Shown here: positions 1 through 4,420 of the stretch, in pieces | How positions within the stretch are numbered: the stretch's first letter is position 1 | How the letters are laid out: every line of letters starts with the position of its first letter | Source of the DNA: Hyphomonadaceae bacterium | GTDB lineage: Bacteria > Pseudomonadota > Alphaproteobacteria > Caulobacterales > Aquidulcibacteraceae | Length of the DNA stretch: 6,398 nucleotides | Direction: 5' to 3' | Assembly: GCA_003526465.1 (NCBI GenBank) | Contig: DPWD01000183.1 | Span: forward strand, 1 to 6,398 | The notes under the pieces: generated by a model | What the model saw: only the letters and a program-made list of their open reading frames with translations | What the model was told of the DNA's origin: nothing | Database searches by the model: none | Program-made: the position numbers and the translations under genes

Positions 1-1180
1 ATCCGCGCGGCGGATGCGAGCGCTTGGGCGCCGGCGCGCAGGCCAAGCGCCTGATGTGGCCGCCGCAACAGGGACAAACGTCGAGCGCGCGACCGGTCAA
101 ACGTTCGACGCGCTCGGCCAAGCTCTTGGCCGGGGGCAGAGCTTTGGGAGCACGCGCACCGAGCAGGCGGCGCGCAAGCGCCAGCTTCTCGACACGTTGC
201 CCATTGGCGAGGAATCCGTAATGGCGGATGCGATGAAACCCGTCCGGCAAAGCGTGTTGAAGGAAGCGGCGGATAAAATCGTGCGCCGACACTTGCATCA
301 CCTTCCGCCGGCCGTTGGCGCGATAATCCCTCCAGGTGAAGCTCACGCTATCGTCGCCGAGCGCGACGATGCGCGAATTGGCGATGGCGACGCGGTGGGT
401 GTAGCGCCCGAGATAAGCGAGGACTTGCGCGGGGCCGCCGAAAGGCGCCTTGGCGTAGACGACCCAATCCATCCGACGCCATCGCCTCATGGCGTTTTCG
501 AAGGCGCCGTCCTCGCCAAGGGGCGCCAAGGCGGCGAAGAGCTGGATGCGGCCATCGGCAAGAGCGGCGGCGAGCTGTTCGAGAAACAGGCGCCGAAACA
601 ACCGCGCCAGCACTTTAACCGGGAGAAAAAAGCGCTTTCGGCAAGCGATCCAGCGGGCGCCGTCAGCTGAGAGACCGCCGCCGGGTACGACGCAATGCAC
701 ATGCGGGTGATGATGTAGATTTTGTCCCCAGGTGTGCAGCACCGCGATCAGGCCGATGTCGGCGCCGAGATGTTTGGGATCGGCCGCGATCGTCCGCAGC
801 GCCTCCGCGGCGGCCTTGAACAGAATCGCATAGACCACCGCCTTATTGTAAAAAGCGATGTCGGCGATCGGCGCCGGCAAGGTGAAGACGACGTGGAAAT
901 ACGGGACCGGCAGCAGATCGGCTTGCCGCCGCTCAAGCCATGCCGCCTGCGCCAGGCCCTGGCATTTTGGGCAATGACGATTGCGGCACGAATTATACGC
1001 CGGGCGTTTGAAGCCGCAGGCTTCGCACGCTTCGACGTGGCCGCCCAATGCGGCGGTCCGGCATAATTCGACAGCGCTCATCACGCGCCGCTCGATGCGT
1101 CCCATTTGGCCGCCATGCGCACAACGATAAGCCTCGCCGTGCCGATGAAAAATTTGGGCGACCTCGAATATCGGCCGCAC
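1..1180 (-). CDS. IS91-family HUH (Y2) transposase, runs off the left edge
   Basis: Single-strand transposase that would nick and join DNA at the element ends through paired tyrosines. The minus frame is open from a GTG at 1180 to base 2 (393 codons) with no stop in the window. N-terminal zinc-binding module: C52xxC55, C65, H69, C70xxC73 in the characteristic stretch NSCRNRHCPKC. Then LPVPYFHVVFTLP (about 93-105), typical of the family. HUH motif H160-V-H162 within HHHPHVHCVVPGGG. Two catalytic tyrosines Y256 and Y260 in YLGRYTHRVAIANSR. Late conserved FHRIRHYGFLANG (about 315-327) and a terminal CPCCGGH cluster (369-375). Nearly the usual length of about 400 residues, so probably only a few codons are missing. 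GTG is preferred because VRPIFEVAQIFHRHG aligns with the usual family N-terminus. There is no clear ribosome binding site, and the recombinase stop is 8 bases upstream, which suggests translational coupling. Confidence 0.93.
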   Translation of the reverse strand, partial: MRPIFEVAQIFHRHGEAYRCAHGGQMGRIERRVMSAVELCRTAALGGHVEACEACGFKRPAYNSCRNRHCPKCQGLAQAAWLERRQADLLPVPYFHVVFTLPAPIADIAFYNKAVVYAILFKAAAEALRTIAADPKHLGADIGLIAVLHTWGQNLHHHPHVHCVVPGGGLSADGARWIACRKRFFLPVKVLARLFRRLFLEQLAAALADGRIQLFAALAPLGEDGAFENAMRRWRRMDWVVYAKAPFGGPAQVLAYLGRYTHRVAIANSRIVALGDDSVSFTWRDYRANGRRKVMQVSAHDFIRRFLQHALPDGFHRIRHYGFLANGQRVEKLALARRLLGARAPKALPPAKSLAERVERLTGRALDVCPCCGGHIRRLACAPAPKRSHPPRG

Positions 1181-1188
1181 TGACCGGA

Positions 1189-2052
1189 TCAATCGGGCGG
1201 CGCGGCCGCCAAACTCAGTCGATCAAACGGGCTGATCGTCTTGCTGATCATGTCGGTCGCCACCTGCGCGTAGCCCGCGGTTGTCGATAGGCTGGAATGC
1301 CCAAGCAGCACCTGGATGACGCGGATGTCGGTGCCGCTTTCCAACAGATGGGTGGCAAAACTGTGCCGCAGCGTGTGCAGGGTGATGTGCTTGTCGATGT
1401 CAGCTGCCAGCGCCGCGACCCGGCAGGCCGCCGACAACACCCCAGGCGAAAGCGGGCGATCGAAGCGTCTCCCAGGAAATAAGAACGGGCGCGGTCGTGT
1501 CAAACGCCAATAGGAGCGCAGGATTTCCAACAATTGCGGGCTCAGCATGACATAGCGATCCTTGCCGCCCTTGCCTTTGCGCACATGGATCAACATGCGC
1601 GCGCTGTCGATGTCGCCAATTGTGAGTCCCAGCGTCTCCGCTGCGCGCAGCCCGGCGGCGTAGGCGGTCGTCAACGCCGTACGATGCTTCACGGAGGAAA
1701 CCGCCTGTAAGAAACGCACGACCTCATCCGGGCTCAGCACCACCGGCAGGGTCTTCGGCCGGCGCGGCTGGGCGATGCGCTCGGGGATATCGCCGCGTCC
1801 AAGCGTCACCCCGTAGAAGAAGCGCAAAGCGCAGACGGTCTGATTGATCCCCGCCCACGACAGCCGCCGCGAGACCAAGTGAATTTCAAACGCCCGAATC
1901 TCTTCCGGCCCCAGCTTGTCCGGCGAGCGGCCAAAATACCGGGCGAACCTGGACACGGCGCTCACATACGAGCGCTGTGTCCCCGCCGACAGGTTGCGGA
2001 TCGCCATGTCTTCGATCATACGCTGGCGCAGAGGGCTGAGTGTTGCGGCCAT
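1189..2052 (-). CDS. Tyrosine recombinase (phage-integrase / XerC-XerD type) of the IS91 element
   Basis: Site-specific recombinase of 287 residues that would cleave DNA through a covalent tyrosine intermediate. The N-terminal SAM-like core-binding domain covers about residues 8-90 (SAGTQRSYVSAVSRFARYF). The catalytic domain follows with R136 in AAGLRAAETLGL, the beta-hairpin lysine K161 in RKGKGGKDRYV, H226 and R229 in LHTLRHSFATHLLESG, H252 in LLGHSSLSTT, and nucleophile Y261. All six expected residues are present and the length matches short XerC/XerD-like enzymes. The frame stays open upstream to 2517, but that 155-residue extension is arginine-rich and unlike any domain. The ATG at 2052 has an AGGAG 8 bases before it and begins where the family normally begins. 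It precedes the transposase in the same direction, so the pair is probably one transcript. Its role in IS91-type elements is not clear from sequence; resolving replicated copies is one inference. Confidence 0.93.
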   Translation of the reverse strand: MAATLSPLRQRMIEDMAIRNLSAGTQRSYVSAVSRFARYFGRSPDKLGPEEIRAFEIHLVSRRLSWAGINQTVCALRFFYGVTLGRGDIPERIAQPRRPKTLPVVLSPDEVVRFLQAVSSVKHRTALTTAYAAGLRAAETLGLTIGDIDSARMLIHVRKGKGGKDRYVMLSPQLLEILRSYWRLTRPRPFLFPGRRFDRPLSPGVLSAACRVAALAADIDKHITLHTLRHSFATHLLESGTDIRVIQVLLGHSSLSTTAGYAQVATDMISKTISPFDRLSLAAAPPD

Positions 2053-2060
2053 CACAAGGG

Positions 2061-2065
2061 CTCCT
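2061..2065 (-). promoter_or_regulatory. Ribosome binding site of the tyrosine recombinase
   Basis: On the minus strand AGGAG is followed by 8 bases and then the ATG at 2052. This decides the start against the longer open frame that reaches 2517. Confidence 0.8.
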
Positions 2066-2069
2066 GGTT

Positions 2070-2099
2070 GAAGGTGGGACGTCGAACATCCACACCTTC
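2070..2099 (-). repeat. Inverted repeat in the leader of the recombinase gene
   Basis: GAAGGTG (2070-2076) and its exact complement CACCTTC (2093-2099) are separated by 16 bases. The repeat sits directly upstream of the AGGAG of the recombinase gene. On the transcript it could form a 7-bp stem next to the ribosome binding site, or it could be a recombinase binding site. Short inverted repeats with long spacers also occur by chance. Confidence 0.4.
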
Positions 2100-2513
2100 G
2101 CAGCCAGGGGCCCTTGCCGGCCAGGACACGCACCAAATGCCGCGCAGCGGCTTCGTTCAATCGGCGTTCGCCCGATTTGGGAATCCCGTCTGGTCGTTTG
2201 TGAGTGCGTGACCTAGAGTAGCGTGATGTGCGATGAAGAGATGACGTCGCCACGTCTCTCCCTACCACCCCATCGCGCTTCCCGGCGCTACCGTCCCCAC
2301 TATTCCGGTCAAGGCGTATTCGGACAATCCTGCTTGTGGTGATCGCTCTAGCGGCAGTGGTTATGGTGGCGCTGCGCCTGCGGCGATGAGGCCGGCGGCA
2401 TCGCCACCGCAGGCACGGAATTCGGTGCGCATCGTCTCGGTCGCCGATCACGCGGCTGCAGCGACGCCTTGCCTCGCCCGACGCCGAAAATTCGGACTCA
2501 TGACTGGCTCTGC
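2100..2513. other. Gene-free stretch upstream of the recombinase; probably holds the element end
   Basis: No reading frame here has both a credible start and recognisable protein content. The minus-strand frame that crosses it is the low-complexity upstream extension of the recombinase. Around 2301-2324 lies TATTCCGG, 8 bases, then TATTCGGA, a near-repeat that could belong to the terminator end of the IS91 element. Just right of it the plus strand reads a short hydrophobic C-terminal-like segment (2327-2389). From 2390 to 2513 I see nothing. The recombinase promoter should lie here, but I could not identify convincing -35 and -10 boxes. Confidence 0.5.
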
Positions 2514-2837
2514 TCAATCAGAATAATTGATTTTGTAGGCTTCCAGCGCTTCAGGGAAGGGCCCTTGTTGCTGTGGAGCAAAGCTTGCAAGCCAACCGGC
2601 CATGTTAGCGGGCGAGCCCCAACACGCGTCGGGGGCCTCCTTCAAGAACCAGCGCACGATGGCGGACATTGTTTGCTGGGAGACGTCATCGGCACGCGCT
2701 GACGCTTCCTTGAAATCATTGCAGATCACCGACTTCAAAAAACCATCGGGCTCGATGCCATGATCAACGTAGAGCACCAGCCCTAGCCGGATATGCGGCG
2801 AAACTCCCGTCGTTCGTGAGAAGCGCTCGTCTTGAAT
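2514..2837 (-). CDS. Small conserved hypothetical protein, start codon missing or non-canonical
   Basis: The segment from about residue 14 onward (SPHIRLGLVLYVDHGIEPDG, then FLKSVICNDFKEASARADD, ending in CWGSPANMAGWL) resembles a family of roughly 80-100 residue hypothetical proteins found in proteobacterial phages, plasmids and islands. Typical members read roughly HIRLGLALYVEHGIPPGGFL, then AVLCNDLKEA, RAD and CWGSP. The function is unknown. The protein is soluble, with no membrane segment or catalytic motif that I recognise. No ATG, GTG or TTG occurs where the family begins. The coordinates start at an ATT at 2837, which has GAGG 8 bases upstream and gives 107 residues. Alternatives are an in-frame GTG at 2777 (87 residues, loses conserved residues) or an ATG at 2969 (151 residues, adds an Ala/Pro/Arg-rich extension without a ribosome site). 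A decayed ATG, making this a pseudogene, is also possible. Confidence 0.6.
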   Translation of the reverse strand: MQDERFSRTTGVSPHIRLGLVLYVDHGIEPDGFLKSVICNDFKEASARADDVSQQTMSAIVRWFLKEAPDACWGSPANMAGWLASFAPQQQGPFPEALEAYKINYSD

Positions 2838-3146
2838 AGCTTCTGCCTCGACTGGACGTCTCCGCCATTTCCGATCAGCAGTCGAGTGCGCTGCCGGGCT
2901 AAGCGGACCCGCCACCGGCGCGCCGGTGGCTTTGTGGCGGGCGTCGGTGCGGTCGGCGGATGCTGCCATGCAGACGCGGTACAGCAGGGAAGCCGCGTTC
3001 GCAAGAAGCCGCGATGAAAGAACCGCCCATGAATTCGCTGCCGCTGTCGACGCGCATCGTCCACATCCAGCTAGCGCCCCCGGCGACACCTCGCCTGATC
3101 CGGCGAGCTTTAACAGCGATTCAACCAAACGGGGAATGGCCCCGCA
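2838..3146. other. Interval between the hypothetical gene and the DDE transposase
   Basis: It contains the 20-bp palindrome at 2911-2930 and, on the minus strand at about 2898-3066, a short frame starting MWTMRVDSGSEFMGGSF that faintly resembles the second-aspartate region of integrase-core transposases. No complete gene is supported. The promoter of the minus-strand hypothetical gene would be expected here, and it might also hold the left end of the plus-strand transposable element, but I could not find matching terminal inverted repeats. Confidence 0.4.
2911..2930. repeat. Perfect 20-bp GC-rich palindrome
   Basis: GCCACCGGCG (2911-2920) is followed at once by its exact reverse complement CGCCGGTGGC (2921-2930), and symmetry stops at both outer flanks. 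It lies about 73 bases upstream of the ATT candidate start of the minus-strand hypothetical gene. On the plus strand it is followed by TTTGTGG, too short a T run for a confident terminator. It could be a dimeric-regulator operator or a recombination or replication site; which one cannot be read from sequence. Confidence 0.7.
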
Positions 3147-4136
3147 GTGCTTCCGCAATGGTCGTTGCGAAGCCGCCACAGAACGGTCGCTGCCGCGGCC
3201 AGCGCCGAGAACGCTGCAATTCCGGCTAAACCTTCAGCGCCATTCTGCCGATTAGAGGGAAGTGGCGGACCATTTTCTTTTCGGGCTTGTGTGCTTTGTC
3301 GTGGGCTGGCTTGTTCGCGCCTGGGTGGGGAAATACCTACTGGGCTCGCCTTCGCCGCCCACGCCAGGGCTTTGGGCTGGTGGTTGTACCGTCGCCGCAA
3401 AAGCGGCCGGCCCCGGATCGGCCCCGAACTCATCGCCCTTATTCGCAAGATCAGCTACGAAAACCCGCTCTGGGGCGCGCCGCGCATTCATGGCGAACTC
3501 TTGAAGCTTGGCTTCAGCCTGGCGCAATCGACAGTCTCCAAATACATGCTGCCGCGAGACGGCCGCCCCAGCCAGAGCTGGGAGACATTTTTGCGCAACC
3601 ACGCTAGCGCCATCGCCGCAGTCGATTTGCTCACCGTGTTCACCCTTACGCTTGAGCGCCTCTACGTCTTCGTGGCGCTCGCCCATGGCGGGCGGCGCAT
3701 GCTGCATGTGGAAGTGACCAACCGCCCAAGCGCGGCCTGGCTTTGCTACGCGCTCAGCTGGGCGGTCGCGCGCGATAGCAGCTGCGCCATTCTGGTGCGT
3801 GACAACGACGCTCGGTTCAGCGCCTCGTTTCGCGATCGCATCCGCAGCCTGGGGCTGGACGATCGCCCGACCCGACCCGCATCGCCCTGGCAGAACGGGC
3901 ATGTCGAGCGGCTGATCGGCTCAATCCGGCGCGAATGCCTCGACCACGTTGTGGTCCTTGGCGCTGAACATCTGCGGCGCCTGATGGCGGACTATGTTGC
4001 CTATTACAATAGCGACCGCACTCACCTCGCCCTGGGCAAGGAGACGCCGCTCGGCAGGACCATCGAGAGGAGGGGGCGCATTGTCAGCGAAGCGAGATTG
4101 GGCGGATTGCACCGGCGCTATCGCCGAATTCGATGA
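3147..4136 (+). CDS. Integrase-core (DDE) transposase with an atypical, probably frameshifted N-terminus
   Basis: Cut-and-paste type transposase of the IS3/IS481-like integrase-core group, in a subtype common in rhizobia and relatives. From about residue 77 the protein is well conserved: WWLYRRRKSGRPRIG, then ISYENPLWGAPRIHGELLKL (103-122) and QSTVSKYM. Catalytic triad: D160 in IAAVDLLTV, D219 in LVRDNDARF, and E254 in SPWQNGHVERLIGSIRRECL. The C-terminal YYNSDRTHLALGKETPLGR (286-304) and a GGLHRRY ending are typical. The first 75 residues do not resemble the usual N-terminal region of the family. Near 3365-3385 the next frame reads RPRQGFG, similar to the family's WHRQGF, just before this frame becomes conserved, so a single-base shift probably separates the old N-terminus. 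The ATG at 3147 has no good ribosome site. The catalytic core is intact but the gene may be non-functional. It is unrelated to the IS91 element on its left. Confidence 0.8.
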   Translation: MLPQWSLRSRHRTVAAAASAENAAIPAKPSAPFCRLEGSGGPFSFRACVLCRGLACSRLGGEIPTGLAFAAHARALGWWLYRRRKSGRPRIGPELIALIRKISYENPLWGAPRIHGELLKLGFSLAQSTVSKYMLPRDGRPSQSWETFLRNHASAIAAVDLLTVFTLTLERLYVFVALAHGGRRMLHVEVTNRPSAAWLCYALSWAVARDSSCAILVRDNDARFSASFRDRIRSLGLDDRPTRPASPWQNGHVERLIGSIRRECLDHVVVLGAEHLRRLMADYVAYYNSDRTHLALGKETPLGRTIERRGRIVSEARLGGLHRRYRRIR

Positions 4137-4326
4137 GTTGGGAATATTCGGAAACGACACCCCTCGGTCAAAGAATTTCGCTCGCATGGCGTTTGCGGCG
4201 CGCAGCTTTCCCGAACCGCGCTCGCGGCGGAGAATAGGACCGCGCCCACGGGGAGGGGAAAGGCCGCCTTTAACCGCCGCACAGGCGCTGGGCGCTTTCG
4301 CGATCGCACGGGCCGCCGCCTTCTTA

Positions 4327-4352
4327 AGGTCAAGGCGCGTTGGCCTTGACCT
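4327..4352 (+). repeat. Perfect inverted repeat upstream of the ParB-like gene (operator or hairpin)
   Basis: AGGTCAAGGC (4327-4336) and its exact complement GCCTTGACCT (4343-4352) flank the 6-base loop GCGTTG. The left edge of the 10-bp stem starts 94 bases before the ATG of the ParB-like gene. There is no T run after it, so an intrinsic terminator is unlikely. It may be an operator, possibly autoregulatory because ParB-type proteins bind inverted repeats, or a structured leader RNA. The assignment to either is inference. Confidence 0.6.
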
Positions 4353-4365
4353 CGGCGTCGGCCGT

Positions 4366-4381
4366 GCAGGCGCACTCCTGC
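4366..4381 (+). repeat. Second short inverted repeat in the leader of the ParB-like gene
   Basis: GCAGG (4366-4370) and CCTGC (4377-4381) flank the 6-base spacer CGCACT. The stem is only 5 bp, but it follows the stronger inverted repeat by 13 bases and has the same loop length, so two tandem hairpins are possible on the transcript. Confidence 0.35.
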
Positions 4382-4407
4382 CCAGCGCGATGGTCGCGTG
4401 GGCGAAT

Positions 4408-4412
4408 GGAGA
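4408..4412 (+). promoter_or_regulatory. Ribosome binding site of the ParB-like gene
   Basis: GGAGA ends 8 bases before the ATG at 4421. It selects this start over the upstream in-frame starts, which would add 27 residues (first at 4340) without a comparable site and without family resemblance. Confidence 0.75.
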
Positions 4413-4420
4413 AAAATACC

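Larger units (their letters stand above)
1..2330 (-). mobile_element. IS91-family element with tyrosine recombinase plus HUH transposase (partial)
   Basis: Two same-strand genes, a tyrosine recombinase followed 8 bases later by an IS91-type transposase, make up the recognisable body of an IS91-family element. From family knowledge, some IS91-family members carry an integrase-like gene upstream of the transposase. IS91 elements move by a rolling-circle-like mechanism, from an origin end downstream of the transposase to a terminator end upstream of the genes, and they lack the usual terminal inverted repeats. The origin end is cut off by the left edge of the window. The right limit given is an inference: I place it near 2300-2330, where a short structured sequence occurs and coding ends, but no boundary can be proven without a second copy. 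Both genes look intact, so the element may be active. Confidence 0.7.
4137..4420 (+). other. Leader region between the transposase and the ParB-like gene
   Basis: It holds no gene that I can support on either strand. Toward its 3' end are two inverted repeats (4327-4352 and 4366-4381) and the ribosome binding site of the ParB-like gene. The right end of the transposable element should fall near the beginning of this interval, but no terminal repeat matching the left side was found. A clear promoter was not identified: TTGACC at 4346-4351 resembles a -35 box, but the sequence 17 bases later (GGCGCA) is not a -10 box. Confidence 0.5.

Noticed and set aside
14..670. Long plus-strand open frame of 218 codons at the left end
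   Set aside because: It is the antisense shadow of the IS91 transposase, whose minus-strand frame contains all the family motifs; the plus-strand product resembles nothing.
2307..2316. GGTCAAGGCG shared with 4328-4337 as a possible common regulatory or target site
   Set aside because: A 10-base match is expected several times by chance between positions of a GC-rich 6.4 kb window, and the flanks do not match.
2053..2517. 155-residue N-terminal extension of the tyrosine recombinase
   Set aside because: Arginine-rich sequence without domain character; the internal ATG at 2052 has a well-spaced AGGAG and matches the usual family start.
2838..3179. N-terminal part of the longer minus-strand frame ending at 2514
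   Set aside because: Only the part from about 2800 downward resembles a protein family. Upstream it is Ala/Arg-rich, and the ATG at 3179 has no supporting context.
3252..3902. 216-codon minus-strand open frame opposite the DDE transposase
   Set aside because: Antisense shadow; the plus strand carries the catalytic motifs and the conserved family sequence.
4346..4374. Promoter with -35 box TTGACC before the ParB-like gene
   Set aside because: The hexamer 17 bases downstream, GGCGCA, has no resemblance to a -10 box, and TTGACC is part of the inverted repeat.
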